Source: Frigoribacterium sp. JB110 (GTDB taxonomy: Bacteria; Actinomycetota; Actinomycetes; Actinomycetales; Microbacteriaceae). Taken from it: a stretch of DNA of 64,000 bases. Positions 1-10,987 of this stretch are shown here, in pieces. A program made the translations under genes and the position numbers. The notes beneath the pieces were generated by a model. The model saw nothing but the letters and a program-made list of their open reading frames with translations. It made no database searches and was not told the origin of the DNA. The first letter of the stretch is position 1. Every line of letters starts with the position of its first letter. The stretch covers positions 124,001-188,000 of the forward strand of contig NZ_FUIA01000019.1 of assembly GCF_900163665.1 (NCBI RefSeq), read 5' to 3'.

Positions 1-75
1 CCCCGTAGACGGAGGCCTCGGCATGGGCCACTGACGAGGGCCCGGCGGCGCGCCTGGCGGCGTTGTCGGCGGTCA

Positions 76-178
76 GGGCACTGTCGGTGCCCTTCCCTTC
101 TCCGCCTTGCCATGCACACCCCCGGACCCACGTTGCCTTGGGCACTCTCGGTGCCCCTCCTTCCTCCGCCTTGCCATG
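76..178. repeat. Imperfect direct repeat with embedded hairpins
   Basis: Positions 76-114 and 140-178 are two 39-base copies with only a few differences. Each begins with GGGCAC, a five-base loop and GTGCCC, followed by a pyrimidine-rich run ending in CCGCCTTGCCATG. The spacing is 64 bases. Function is unknown; a tandem duplication of a terminator-like or structured RNA element is possible. Confidence 0.6.
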
Positions 179-211
179 AGCACCTCCACGGCCCCCTCGT
201 ACTCGAGATGC

Positions 212-237
212 CGCCGACAGCCAGTTTGCTGTCGGCG
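212..237. terminator. Perfect hairpin, possible terminator
   Basis: A 10-bp perfect inverted repeat (CGCCGACAGC paired with GCTGTCGGCG) encloses a six-base loop CAGTTT. No T-tract follows, which is common for hairpin terminators in high-GC actinobacteria. It probably ends a transcript arriving from left of the window. Confidence 0.45.
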
Positions 238-300
238 CGCTGACATGAGCGCACCAGGAGTCCCCACTCGCGTGGGGGGCTTTGCCAGTAGGATCGGAGT

Positions 301-648
301 ATGACCGAAGCGAGCATCTTCACGCGCATCTACAACGGGGAGATTCCCGGCGAGATCGTCGCCGAGACGGATCGGGTGTTCGCGCTTCGCGACATCAGCC
401 CTCAGGCGCCGGTGCACCTGCTGGTCGTCCCGAAGACCGAGCAGTACCGCGACGTCACGGAACTCGCTGCGGGTGACCCCGCGCTGCTCGCCGAGATGGT
501 CGCGTTCGCCAAGAGCCTCGCCTCCGAGCACGCGAACGGCGAGTACCGTCTGATCTTCAACAACGGAGCATCGGCATCGCAGTCGGTCTTCCACGTGCAC
601 GCGCACGTGCTCGCGAACTTCGAGGAGAACACACTCGTTGGATTCTGA
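301..648 (+). CDS. HIT family nucleotide-binding hydrolase
   Basis: Histidine-triad protein of 115 residues, the usual size for HinT/HIT hydrolases that cleave nucleoside phosphoramidates and related dinucleotides. The catalytic motif HVHAHV (H-x-H-x-H) lies near residue 100, and the start SIFTRIYNGEIP matches the HIT domain start. The C-terminus stops soon after the triad (NFEENTLVGF) and lacks the usual LGG ending, slightly shorter than most relatives. A TAGGAT hexamer six bases upstream suggests a leaderless transcript. The stop overlaps the start of phoH by 11 bases, so the two are probably cotranscribed. Exact substrate is not predictable. Confidence 0.9.
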   Translation: MTEASIFTRIYNGEIPGEIVAETDRVFALRDISPQAPVHLLVVPKTEQYRDVTELAAGDPALLAEMVAFAKSLASEHANGEYRLIFNNGASASQSVFHVHAHVLANFEENTLVGF

Positions 649-1720
649 ATCCTCCCACCAGATCACTGACCGCATCCTGGCCGACGGCGTCGCCATGGTC
701 CAGCTCCTCGGACCGCAGGACCGGCTGCTCCGGATGGTCGAATCCGCCCATCCGGATGTCGACGTGCTCGTGCGGGGCAACGAGATCACGCTCACGGGCG
801 CTGAAGCGGATGTGAGCGCCGCGCGACGGCTCGTGGATGAACTCATCGCCCTCACGGCGAAAGGACACGACGTGGTCGAATCCGACGTGAACCGGTCGGC
901 GCGCATGCTCGCGGACGAATCGGGCCCGCGTCCGAGCGAAGTGCTCGGTGAGGCGATCCTGTCCTCGCGCGGCAGAACCATCCGGCCCAAGACCCCCGGC
1001 CAGAAGGAGTACGTCGACGCGATCGACGAGAACACCATCGTGTTCGGCATCGGCCCCGCGGGAACGGGCAAGACGTACCTCGCGATGGCGAAGGCGATCC
1101 AAGCGCTCCAGCGGCGCGAGGTCGAGCGGATCATCCTGACGCGGCCGGCCGTGGAAGCGGGGGAGCGGCTCGGGTTCCTGCCTGGCAGCCTCACCGACAA
1201 GATCGACCCGTACCTGCGCCCCCTGTACGACGCCGTCAACGAGATGATGGATCCCGAGATCGTGCCCAAGCTCATCGCGAGCGGCACCATCGAGGTCGCC
1301 CCGCTCGCCTACATGCGCGGGCGTACGCTGAACAACTCGTTCATCGTCCTCGACGAGGCCCAGAACACCACGCCTGAGCAGATGAAGATGTTCCTCACGC
1401 GGCTGGGCTTCGGCACCCAGATGGTCGTCACAGGCGACATCACGCAGATCGACATCCCCGGCGGAACGAGCGGTCTGCGCACGGTGACGGGCATCCTCGA
1501 CGGCGTGGATGACATCCACTTCGCCCGTCTGACCAGCGACGACGTCGTTCGGCACTCGCTGGTCGGCCGGATCGTCGACGCCTACACGGAGTACGACGAG
1601 CAGCGTACCGCGCAGCGCTACGAGCGCGCGGAGGCGCACGAGTTCGCGAACCGTGCCGAGAGGCGCTCGTCTGCGCGCCGCCCCGGCCCACGCGACCACA
1701 AGGGGAGGCCCAGGGCATGA
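638..1720 (+). CDS. PhoH family ATPase
   Basis: Cytoplasmic PhoH-like P-loop ATPase, 360 residues. Walker A GPAGTGKT is at residues 139-146 and a Walker B-like FIVLDEAQN follows about 100 residues later; the GDITQID segment is typical of this RNA-helicase-like family. The N-terminal KH-like region precedes the ATPase core. The reading frame starts at TTG 638, overlapping the HIT gene by 11 bases; ATG 695 would remove 19 residues. It is followed by ybeY with a four-base overlap, the near-universal phoH-ybeY arrangement in bacteria, which suggests a role in RNA metabolism. The true biochemical role is not settled for the family. Confidence 0.93.
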   Translation: MDSESSHQITDRILADGVAMVQLLGPQDRLLRMVESAHPDVDVLVRGNEITLTGAEADVSAARRLVDELIALTAKGHDVVESDVNRSARMLADESGPRPSEVLGEAILSSRGRTIRPKTPGQKEYVDAIDENTIVFGIGPAGTGKTYLAMAKAIQALQRREVERIILTRPAVEAGERLGFLPGSLTDKIDPYLRPLYDAVNEMMDPEIVPKLIASGTIEVAPLAYMRGRTLNNSFIVLDEAQNTTPEQMKMFLTRLGFGTQMVVTGDITQIDIPGGTSGLRTVTGILDGVDDIHFARLTSDDVVRHSLVGRIVDAYTEYDEQRTAQRYERAEAHEFANRAERRSSARRPGPRDHKGRPRA

Positions 1721-2178
1721 TCGAGATCAACAACGAGTCGACGATCGAGATCGACGAGTCGGTGCTGCTCAGGCTCGTCGAGCGGAACCTCGCAGAGCTC
1801 CGAGTGAGCCCCGACGCCGAGCTCGCGATCGTGCTGATCGACGAGGGCGCCATGGAGCAGCTGCACCTGCAGTGGATGGACGAACCAGGGCCGACAGACG
1901 TGCTCAGCTTCCCGATGGACGAGCTGCGGCCTGGCACAGAGGACGTTCCGACACCACCGGGCCTGCTCGGCGACATCGTGCTCTGTCCGCAGGTCGCCGA
2001 GACGCAGGCACAGGCGGCCAAGCACTCGACGATGGACGAGCTCATCCTGCTCACCACCCACGGTCTGCTGCATCTGCTCGGCTTCGATCATGCAGAGCCG
2101 GAGGAGCACCGTGAGATGTTCGGCCTGCAGAAGACGCTGATCGACGGCTTCGCCGCGGAGGAGCGCCGACGATCGTGA
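1717..2178 (+). CDS. ybeY: rRNA maturation endoribonuclease YbeY
   Basis: YbeY is a zinc-dependent single-strand endoribonuclease needed for 16S rRNA 3' end maturation and ribosome quality control. The 153-residue protein carries the metal motif H-G-x-L-H-L-L-G-F-D-H near residues 110-120. The ATG overlaps the end of phoH by four bases. The next gene is 34 bases on. Length and context match the family, so the call is firm. Confidence 0.95.
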   Translation: MIEINNESTIEIDESVLLRLVERNLAELRVSPDAELAIVLIDEGAMEQLHLQWMDEPGPTDVLSFPMDELRPGTEDVPTPPGLLGDIVLCPQVAETQAQAAKHSTMDELILLTTHGLLHLLGFDHAEPEEHREMFGLQKTLIDGFAAEERRRS

Positions 2179-2212
2179 GACGCAGGCGACCTCCCCGATC
2201 TGAGAACCGCTC

Positions 2213-3589
2213 ATGACCCCCGCGCTGCTGTTCGTCGCCGCGGCCCTGCTCGTCCTGCTCGGCGGCACGATGTCCGCCATCGATTCCGCGCTGTCGGTGA
2301 TCTCGCGCGCCGAGATCGTCGACCTGGCCGCAAGCCAGCGGGCGCGGCGAGCCAGGGCACTTGCGCACCTCGCGGACGACATCGACTCTCACGCCAACGT
2401 CGTCGCGTTCGTCCGCGTGGTGTCGGAATCGACCGCGGCAGTTCTCGCAACGGTCGCTTTCACGCTCGTCTTCGACAACCTCTGGTGGGCGATGCTCGCC
2501 GCGGCCGTGCTGATGGCCGGTCTGTCGTTCGTCGCCGTGTTCTCCAGCCCGAGGGCGGTCGGTCGGCGCCACTCCGACGCCTTCGTGCGCGCATCGGCGC
2601 CGCTCGTGCGCCCTCTGCGGCTCGTGCTGGGGCCCGTCGCCGGTCTGCTCGTGCGCATCGGCGCTCGCGTCGCCCCCGCCAGGGGCAGACAGAGCTTCGA
2701 CTCGGAGGACCAGCTGCTCAGCATGGTCGACGAGGCCGCGTCGAACGATCTCATCGACGACGACGACCGCGACCTCGTGCACAGTGTGTTCGACTTCACC
2801 GATCAGGTCGTGCGGGCCGTGATGGTCCCGCGCACCGACATGATCTCGATCGACGCGGCGGCGACCACGCGAGAGGCGATGCGCACGTTCCTCGACACCG
2901 GCATCTCCCGCATGCCCGTGATCGACGGCGAGGTGGACGACGTCGTCGGTGTGCTCTATCTCAAGGACCTCGTGCAGTTCGGCTTCCGGGAGACGCCCGG
3001 ATGGCACGACGCCACCGTGCGGGCGCTGGCTCGGCCTGCGTCGTTCGTACCGGAGCAGATGCGCGCAGAGTCGCTGCTGCAGCAGATGAAGCGCGATGCG
3101 GTGCACGTCTGTCTCGTCGTCGACGAGTACGGCGGCGTCGCAGGCATCGTCACGCTCGAAGACCTCATCGAGGAGCTCGTCGGTGAGATCGCCGACGAGT
3201 ACGATGCACCGTCCCACGAGATCGTGGAGCTGAGCGAGGGGAGCTACCGCGTCGCGGCCCGCCTCGCACTCGACGAAGTCGGCGACCTGTTCGACTACGA
3301 GCTGGAGGATGAGGACGTCGACTCGATCGGCGGCCTGCTCGGCAAGGCGCTGGGGCACGTCCCGCGACCGGGTGAAACCGTCGAGTCGCACGGTCTGATC
3401 ATCACCGGAGGCACCTCACGCGGGCGCGGCAGGGGCCTCGCCACGGTGTTCGTCGAGCGCGGCGAGGGTCTGCGCGCTCTGCAGGAGGTCCGCTCGCGCC
3501 ACCCGCAGACCGGCGAGATGCCGGTCCAGAACGACGCGCATGGCACGACCTCGTCGAGTCGCGGCGAGCGAGAAGGAAGAGAGCGATGA
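2213..3589 (+). CDS. CNNM/CorC-type membrane protein (hemolysin family)
   Basis: 458-residue membrane protein of the DUF21-CBS-CorC_HlyC family, implicated in divalent cation (Mg2+/Co2+) homeostasis. Residues 1-150 contain about three to four hydrophobic helices (DUF21). A pair of CBS domains follows at roughly 200-320, recognisable from [10 protein letters not shown] and [24 protein letters not shown], then the CorC_HlyC domain near 345-430. The tail is polar. It sits between ybeY and era, as in most Actinobacteria and Firmicutes, and its stop overlaps era (ATGA). The name hemolysin is historical. Confidence 0.9.
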   Translation: MTPALLFVAAALLVLLGGTMSAIDSALSVISRAEIVDLAASQRARRARALAHLADDIDSHANVVAFVRVVSESTAAVLATVAFTLVFDNLWWAMLAAAVLMAGLSFVAVFSSPRAVGRRHSDAFVRASAPLVRPLRLVLGPVAGLLVRIGARVAPARGRQSFDSEDQLLSMVDEAASNDLIDDDDRDLVHSVFDFTDQVVRAVMVPRTDMISIDAAATTREAMRTFLDTGISRMPVIDGEVDDVVGVLYLKDLVQFGFRETPGWHDATVRALARPASFVPEQMRAESLLQQMKRDAVHVCLVVDEYGGVAGIVTLEDLIEELVGEIADEYDAPSHEIVELSEGSYRVAARLALDEVGDLFDYELEDEDVDSIGGLLGKALGHVPRPGETVESHGLIITGGTSRGRGRGLATVFVERGEGLRALQEVRSRHPQTGEMPVQNDAHGTTSSSRGEREGRER

Positions 3590-4494
3590 TGAGTGACACC
3601 GCGGAGACCCGGAGCGGATTCGTGACCTTCGTCGGCCGCCCGAACGTGGGCAAGTCGACCCTGATGAACGCCCTCGTCGGCGAGAAGGTCGCGATCACCA
3701 GCGACAAACCGCAGACGACCAGGCGCGCGATCCGGGGCATCATCAACCGACCTGCCGGCCAGCTCGTCGTCGTCGACACCCCCGGCGTGCACCGACCGAG
3801 AACGCTCCTCGGTCAACGGCTGAACGACCTGGTCGAACAGGTGCTCGGCGACGTCGACGTGATCGCACTCTGCGTGCCGGCGAACGAGAAGGTCGGCCCT
3901 GGTGACCGCCGGATCGCGGCCTCCCTCGACGACTACCCGAACGCGAAGAAGGTCGTGCTGGTGACCAAGACCGACGCCGCAGGCCGTGACGACATCATGC
4001 AGCGGCTGATGGAGGCCGATTCGCTGCGCGAGGACTGGGCGGCAGTCATTCCCCTGTCATCCGTGTCGGGCGACCAGCTGGACGTGCTCGCGGACGAGGT
4101 GCTCGCTCTGATGCCGGAGGGGCCCGCGCTGTACCCGGATGACGTGGTCACCGACGAATCGACGGAGGATCGGGTCGCCGAGATCATCAGGGAGGCGGCG
4201 CTGGACGGCGTCCGCGACGAGCTGCCGCACTCCATCGCCGTGACGATCGACGACATCATCGCACGGGAGGGGCGCGACGACCTCACCGACGTCTACGCCA
4301 ATGTGGTGGTGGAGCGCGACAGCCAGAAGGCGATCATCATCGGCCACAAAGGCTCCCGGCTGAGCGACGTCGGTGCCAGAGCGCGCGCCCAGCTGGAGCC
4401 GCTGCTCGGCACCAAGATCTACCTCGCGCTGCACGTGCGGGTGGCGAAGGAATGGCAGCGCGATCCCAAACAGCTCGGCCGGCTCGGCTTCTGA
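3586..4494 (+). CDS. era: GTPase Era
   Basis: Ribosome-assembly GTPase that binds 16S rRNA and the 30S subunit, 302 residues. G1 is GRPNVGKS near residue 17, G3 is DTPGVH, and G4 reads TKTD (LVTKTDAA) instead of the canonical NKxD, a variant also seen in other actinobacterial Era proteins. The C-terminal KH domain follows (IIGHKGSRLSDVGARARAQLE). The ATG overlaps the stop of the upstream membrane protein gene, so it is translationally coupled. A second ATG follows directly. Confidence 0.95.
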   Translation: MMSDTAETRSGFVTFVGRPNVGKSTLMNALVGEKVAITSDKPQTTRRAIRGIINRPAGQLVVVDTPGVHRPRTLLGQRLNDLVEQVLGDVDVIALCVPANEKVGPGDRRIAASLDDYPNAKKVVLVTKTDAAGRDDIMQRLMEADSLREDWAAVIPLSSVSGDQLDVLADEVLALMPEGPALYPDDVVTDESTEDRVAEIIREAALDGVRDELPHSIAVTIDDIIAREGRDDLTDVYANVVVERDSQKAIIIGHKGSRLSDVGARARAQLEPLLGTKIYLALHVRVAKEWQRDPKQLGRLGF

Positions 4495-4553
4495 TGAGCA
4501 CTCTGCGAAATGCAGCGGCGCAGCTGCCCCGTGTCGCTGAGCAGGATGAGTGT

Positions 4554-6433
<1,880 letters not shown>

Positions 6434-6451
6434 GGAACCGCGCCGACAGCC

Positions 6452-6512
6452 GCTCAGGTACGGCGATTCGCCGCTGTCAACCGGTCGAAGCGGCGAGTTG
6501 CCGCACCTGAGC
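6452..6512 (+). terminator. Long hairpin after leuA
   Basis: Arms 6452-6474 and 6490-6512 are 23 bases each and pair with a single mismatch if two G-U pairs are allowed; the loop is 15 bases. This is the largest palindrome in this part of the window. It most likely terminates leuA and separates it from recO. The absence of a T-run means it could also be a repeated extragenic palindrome. Confidence 0.65.
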
Positions 6513-6556
6513 GACGGATGCGGCCCTGCGCAGGGACTGCGGATTAAGCTGGGGGA

Positions 6557-7294
6557 GTGCCGACCTATCGAGACGAGGCCGTCGTGCTTCGCACCCACAA
6601 ACTGGGGGAGGCCGACCGCATCGTGACGCTCCTGTCGCGACAGCACGGCAAGGTCCGTGCTGTCGCGAAGGGGGTCAGGCGCACCTCGTCGAAGTTCGGT
6701 GCACGGCTGGAGCCCTTCATGGTCGTGGACGCGCAGTTCTACGCCGGGCGCAGCCTCGATATCGTGCAGCAGGCGGATTCGATCGGTTCCTACGGCGCGG
6801 TGATCGCAAACGACTACGACCGGTACACCGCGGCCAGCGCGATGGTGGAGGCCGCTGACCGCATCGCCGAAGCCGAGTCCGGCGCGCAGCAGTACTACCT
6901 GCTGGTCGGCGCGCTGCGCTCGCTCTCGCGCGGCGAGCATCCGCCCGCGGCGATCCAGACGTCCTACCTCCTTCGGGCGATGGCGCTGTCCGGATGGGCC
7001 CCAGCCCTCGATGAGTGCGCACGGTGCGCCGCTCCCGGGCCGCACAGTGCGTTCGTCGCGCAACTGGGCGGCAGCGTCTGCGGGAACTGCGCTCCCGCAG
7101 GAAGCCCGAAGGCACAGGAGAAGTCCCTCGTGATGCTGCGGGCACTGCTCGCAGGGGACTGGGGCGCGGTCGACGAGGCACCTGAGGCCGATCTGCACAG
7201 TGCATCCGGCCTCGCGAACGCCTACGTGCAGCACCATCTCGAGCGAGGCATCCGCGCCTTCAGCCAGACCGGACGCCGCGGAGGCGCACGATGA
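6557..7294 (+). CDS. recO: DNA repair protein RecO
   Basis: Recombination mediator that loads RecA with RecR on SSB-coated DNA. 245 residues; the N-terminal OB-fold starts [22 protein letters not shown], and a C-terminal four-cysteine zinc site is visible as CARC and CGNC. GTG start is chosen because TAAGCT at 6545-6550 lies six bases upstream, the pattern of a leaderless start, with a G-rich stretch between. The stop overlaps uppS by four bases, the usual recO-uppS pair of Actinobacteria. Confidence 0.94.
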   Translation: MPTYRDEAVVLRTHKLGEADRIVTLLSRQHGKVRAVAKGVRRTSSKFGARLEPFMVVDAQFYAGRSLDIVQQADSIGSYGAVIANDYDRYTAASAMVEAADRIAEAESGAQQYYLLVGALRSLSRGEHPPAAIQTSYLLRAMALSGWAPALDECARCAAPGPHSAFVAQLGGSVCGNCAPAGSPKAQEKSLVMLRALLAGDWGAVDEAPEADLHSASGLANAYVQHHLERGIRAFSQTGRRGGAR

Positions 7295-8124
7295 CGAAGC
7301 CGTACACGCACCGCGACGCCGTCGCGTTCCGCCCGCTCGACTGGACGGGACTGTATCCGACGCCCTTCGCCGGCCCCGTGCCGAACCACGTGGCCATCGT
7401 GATGGACGGCAACGGTCGCTGGGCCAACAAACGCGGGATGAGCCGGATCGAAGGCCACCAGGCGGGGGAGGAGGTGCTGCTCGACGTCGTGGCGGGTGCG
7501 ATCCAGGCCGGTGTGAAGCATCTGTCCGTCTACGCGTTCTCGACGGAGAACTGGCGCCGCTCACCGGATGAGGTGCGCTTCCTGATGGGCTTCAACCGGG
7601 ACGTCCTGCACCGGCGCCGCGACCAGCTCAACGAGTGGGGAGTGCGGGTGCGCTGGGCGGGGCGCGAGCCGCGGCTGTGGCGCAGCGTGATCAAAGAGCT
7701 GCGGTACGCGGAGGAGCTCACGCGCGGCAATGATGTGCTCACGCTGACGATGTGCGTCAACTACGGCGGACGCAACGAGATCGTCGACGCCGTCAGACGG
7801 ATCGCCGACGACGTCGCGGCCGGCCGCATGAAGCCGTCGGGTGTGAACGAGAAGACGCTGCGCCGGTACACCTACATCCCCGACATGCCGGACGTCGACC
7901 TGTTCGTGCGATCCAGCGGCGAGCAGCGCACCTCGAACTTCCTGCTCTGGCAGGCGGCGTATGCCGAGATGGTGTTCCTCGACACGCTGTGGCCGGATTT
8001 CTCACGCGAGAACCTGTGGGAGGCCATCCGGGTCTTCCACTCCCGCGATCGCCGCTTCGGCGGGGCGGTGGACGCGCCGCGCGACAGGCAGGCGCGCGGG
8101 ACCGAGGGCGGTATCGCACGCTGA
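7291..8124 (+). CDS. uppS: Isoprenyl (decaprenyl/undecaprenyl) diphosphate synthase
   Basis: Cis-prenyltransferase making the polyprenyl carrier lipid for peptidoglycan and wall polysaccharides from FPP/GPP and IPP. 277 residues. The pyrophosphate-binding motif [13 protein letters not shown] lies near residue 35, and the C-terminal motif [20 protein letters not shown] is intact. The product chain length cannot be read from the sequence. ATG overlaps the recO stop. Confidence 0.94.
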   Translation: MTKPYTHRDAVAFRPLDWTGLYPTPFAGPVPNHVAIVMDGNGRWANKRGMSRIEGHQAGEEVLLDVVAGAIQAGVKHLSVYAFSTENWRRSPDEVRFLMGFNRDVLHRRRDQLNEWGVRVRWAGREPRLWRSVIKELRYAEELTRGNDVLTLTMCVNYGGRNEIVDAVRRIADDVAAGRMKPSGVNEKTLRRYTYIPDMPDVDLFVRSSGEQRTSNFLLWQAAYAEMVFLDTLWPDFSRENLWEAIRVFHSRDRRFGGAVDAPRDRQARGTEGGIAR

Positions 8125-8197
8125 TGGGTGACCCGGAGCCGTTTCGCCCGCAGATCGACGCTCAGCACCAGCGTGTGCGCCGGTACGGTGAGGAAGC

Positions 8198-9124
8198 ATG
8201 AGAACAGAGACGATTCCCCTCCGCGAGGGGCGCGACGACGTCACCATGACCACCTACATCCTCGACGACTCGGCGTCGATGCTCGGTGGAGCATCGCGCC
8301 CCGCCGTTCTCATCCTGCCCGGCGGCGGCTATCTGAGCTGTTCCGACCGCGAAGCCGAGCCCATTGCCATGGCGTTCGCTTCGCTCGGCTATCACGCGTT
8401 CGTGCTGCGCTACTCGGTGTACGGCGACGCCGACCCGACGCGGCCGCTCGAGCCGCGTGAGCGCTCGCAGTTCCCGCATCCGCTCGTCGACGTCGGGCTC
8501 GCGATGCGCGAGATCCGCACGCGGTCGGGGGAATGGCTCGTCGACGTAGACCGGATCGCCGTGTGCGGCTTCTCGGCGGGCGGCCACAATGCGGCCATGT
8601 ACGCCACGCACTGGGACAAGCCGGTGATCACAGGGGCCGCGGGTGAGGGCCTGCGCCCTGCGGCACTCATCGCCTGCTACGCCATCACCGATTACATCGA
8701 CGTCGCCGAAAGGACCCACGAGGCGGGCGAACTCGAACAGGCTGTGCGCGGCGCAGCGGCGGTCGCATATCTCGGCACGACCGAGCCGTCGCAGGAAGCA
8801 CTCATCGCCGCGAGCCCCGCACGCATGGCTGATGCGAACACGCCTCCCTCCTTCATCTGGGGCACGGCGGGCGACACTCTCGTCCCGGCGCGACACAGCA
8901 TGTACTTCGCCACGCGCCTCGCCGACGTGGGCGTGCCGTACGAGCTGCACGTGTACGAGGAGGGCCGACACGGTCTGTCGCTGGCGACGCAGGCAACGGC
9001 CGGTTCGCGCGGTGACATGGATGTACGGGCCGCCGACTGGTTCCGTCAGGCTTCCTCATGGCTCGAGCGTCGGTTCGCACTCGATGTGCCTGACCTCTCG
9101 GCTTGGGAACGCTCACGCGCCTGA
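8198..9124 (+). CDS. Alpha/beta hydrolase, acetyl-esterase-like
   Basis: 308-residue cytoplasmic hydrolase with no signal peptide. The oxyanion-hole segment LPGGGYLSC, the nucleophile elbow GFSAGGHNA (Ser near residue 127) and the catalytic His in GRHGLSLA are all in place, so it should be active. The arrangement matches carbohydrate or xylan acetyl-esterase-like members of the esterase/lipase family. A good ribosome site (GAGGAAGC) precedes ATG. It is 73 bases beyond uppS and convergent with the peroxidase gene. Substrate unknown. Confidence 0.8.
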   Translation: MRTETIPLREGRDDVTMTTYILDDSASMLGGASRPAVLILPGGGYLSCSDREAEPIAMAFASLGYHAFVLRYSVYGDADPTRPLEPRERSQFPHPLVDVGLAMREIRTRSGEWLVDVDRIAVCGFSAGGHNAAMYATHWDKPVITGAAGEGLRPAALIACYAITDYIDVAERTHEAGELEQAVRGAAAVAYLGTTEPSQEALIAASPARMADANTPPSFIWGTAGDTLVPARHSMYFATRLADVGVPYELHVYEEGRHGLSLATQATAGSRGDMDVRAADWFRQASSWLERRFALDVPDLSAWERSRA

Positions 9125-9176
9125 CCGCCGCTGCGGTGCGCTGACGCGTGTTCAGCTGCTGCGGTGAGGCGGAGCG

Positions 9177-9674
9177 CTATTCGCTCAGTGCCCCCTCGAT
9201 GGCGGCGATCACGGTGGAGTCATCCGGGGCCGTACGGGGACGGAACCGGGTGACCGCACCGTCGGGGGTGACGAGGAACTTCTCGAAGTTCCACGCAACG
9301 CGGCCGGCCTTGCCTTCGGCGTCTTCGGTGTTCTTCAGCGCTTTGTAGAGCGGGTGCGCGTTCCTGCCGTTCACCTTGACCTTGTCGGCGACTGGGAACG
9401 ACACCCCCCACGTCGTCGCACAGTAGTCGAGGATCTCGTCGATCGAGCCGGGTTCCTGCCCCATGAACTGGTTGCACGGGAAGCCCAGCACGGTGAGCCC
9501 CTTCTCCCCGTATGTGCGCTGCAACTGCTCCAACTGCTCGTACTGGGGCGTGAGACCGCACTTCGACGCGACGTTCACGACCAGCACGGGGCCATCGGAG
9601 AGGTCGCCGAGCGTCTTGGTCTCACCCGTGGCCGTGTCGAATGGAATGCTGCGCACATCGAGTACTTCGCTCAT
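9177..9674 (-). CDS. Glutathione peroxidase family protein
   Basis: Thiol peroxidase of the GPx family, 165 residues, reducing hydrogen or organic peroxides; in Actinobacteria these usually use thioredoxin rather than glutathione. The peroxidatic Cys is in VASKCGLTPQY, followed by LGFPCNQFMGQEPG and the WNFEKFLV motif that supplies the active-site Trp/Asn. No selenocysteine. The ATG at 9674 (MSEVLDV) is preferred over an in-frame upstream start at 9701. It is convergent with the hydrolase and divergent from dusB. Confidence 0.93.
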   Translation of the reverse strand: MSEVLDVRSIPFDTATGETKTLGDLSDGPVLVVNVASKCGLTPQYEQLEQLQRTYGEKGLTVLGFPCNQFMGQEPGSIDEILDYCATTWGVSFPVADKVKVNGRNAHPLYKALKNTEDAEGKAGRVAWNFEKFLVTPDGAVTRFRPRTAPDDSTVIAAIEGALSE

Positions 9675-9802
9675 ACGGCCCAGCCTACGCCCGCGAGTCA
9701 TCGTCGGCTCGGCGCGCTGCGGAACCGATCAGGACGGAGCGGCCCATCCACAGCCGCAGACAGCACGGTCGCCTCACACGTCGCTTCTGGAAGAATGGAC
9801 GG

Positions 9803-10987
9803 ATGACCACCGCGCTGACCGAACCGCATGCTGCGGCCCCGGCGAACCCGACGGGCGGGCCGCTGAAGATCGGCCCGCTCTCGATCGACGTTCCCGTGGT
9901 GCTCGCTCCGATGGCAGGCATCACCAACACGGCATTCCGACGCCTGTGCCGCGAGTACGGTGCAGGCCTCTACGTCAGCGAGATGATCACGACCCGCGCC
10001 CTGGTCGAACGCAACCCGGTCACGATGCGCCTCATCCAGCATCACGAGTCCGAGACGCCGCGTTCGATTCAGCTCTACGGCGTCGACCCCGAGTACACGG
10101 GGAAGGCCGCGCGCATCATCGCGGAGGAGAATCACGCCGACCACATCGACCTCAACTTCGGTTGCCCCGTGCCGAAGGTCACGCGCAAGGGCGGCGGAGC
10201 GGCGCTGCCGTGGAAGCTCGACCTGTTCCGCGACATCGTGAAGGCCGCAGTCGACGGTGCCGGCGATCTGCCCGTGACGGTCAAGATGCGCAAAGGCATC
10301 GATGACGACCACCTCACCTTCCTCGACGCCGGCCGCATCGCGGAGGACGTCGGCGCGAAAGCCGTCGCCCTGCACGCCCGCACGGCTGGCGAGTTCTATT
10401 CGGGCCACGCCGACTGGTCCGCCATCGCCGAGCTGAAACAGGCGGTCACCTCGATCCCCGTGCTCGGCAACGGCGACATCTGGAGCGCGGACGACGCCGT
10501 CCGGATGGTCGAAGAGACCGGATGCGACGGCGTCGTCGTCGGCCGGGGCTGCCTCGGGCGCCCATGGCTGTTCGGCGAGCTCGCACGGGCCTTCGGCGGC
10601 GAGGGCACCTCCGTGAATGCCACGCTCGCCTTCGTCGCGCAGGCGTTCAAGCGCCACGCCGAGCTCCTCGTGGAGTTCTTCGAGAGCGAGGACCGCGGCT
10701 GCCGCGACGTGCGAAAGCACGCCTCGTGGTACTTCAAGGGGTACCCGATCGGCGGCGATCTGCGCGGGCAGTTCTCGCAGGTCACGTCGCTGGACCACAT
10801 CGACGAGCTCATCTCCCAGCTCGACCTCGACGCTCCGTACCCGGGTGCGCCGGCGGAAGGGCAGCGCGGGCGGTCCGGCCGCCCGAAGCGACCCGTGCTG
10901 CCCGAGGGCTGGCTAGACTCGCGAGGGATGGCCGCAGACGCGACCAGCGAACTTCAGGAAGCGGAGCTGGACACCAGTGGGGGATGA
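9803..10987 (+). CDS. dusB: tRNA-dihydrouridine synthase (DusB-type)
   Basis: FMN- and NADPH-dependent reduction of uridine in the tRNA D-loop. 394 residues. The start of the TIM barrel APMAGITNTAFRRLC, the catalytic-site segment LNFGCPVPKVTRKGGG with its Cys, and VKMRKG, ALHARTAG and GNGDIW are all canonical. ATG 9803 is chosen over an upstream in-frame ATG because it gives the normal N-terminus and a -10-like AAGAAT lies six bases before it. The stop overlaps the dGTPase start by 11 bases. Confidence 0.95.
   Translation: MTTALTEPHAAAPANPTGGPLKIGPLSIDVPVVLAPMAGITNTAFRRLCREYGAGLYVSEMITTRALVERNPVTMRLIQHHESETPRSIQLYGVDPEYTGKAARIIAEENHADHIDLNFGCPVPKVTRKGGGAALPWKLDLFRDIVKAAVDGAGDLPVTVKMRKGIDDDHLTFLDAGRIAEDVGAKAVALHARTAGEFYSGHADWSAIAELKQAVTSIPVLGNGDIWSADDAVRMVEETGCDGVVVGRGCLGRPWLFGELARAFGGEGTSVNATLAFVAQAFKRHAELLVEFFESEDRGCRDVRKHASWYFKGYPIGGDLRGQFSQVTSLDHIDELISQLDLDAPYPGAPAEGQRGRSGRPKRPVLPEGWLDSRGMAADATSELQEAELDTSGG

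Larger units (their letters stand above)
1..300. other. Non-coding region with hairpins and a duplicated segment
   Basis: No convincing gene is seen on either strand. The stretch contains two near-identical 39-base segments (76-114 and 140-178), each opening with a small hairpin, and a separate 10-bp perfect stem at 212-237. The open frame on the minus strand that covers it is the antisense of the HIT and phoH genes and has no recognisable product. A TAGGAT hexamer at 289-294 lies six bases before the first gene and is a candidate -10 element. The window starts here, so the upstream gene is unknown. Confidence 0.5.

Noticed and set aside
73..1290. Long minus-strand open frame of about 405 codons opposite the HIT and phoH genes
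   Set aside because: Antisense shadow of real genes in a high-GC sequence; the translation has no recognisable domain.
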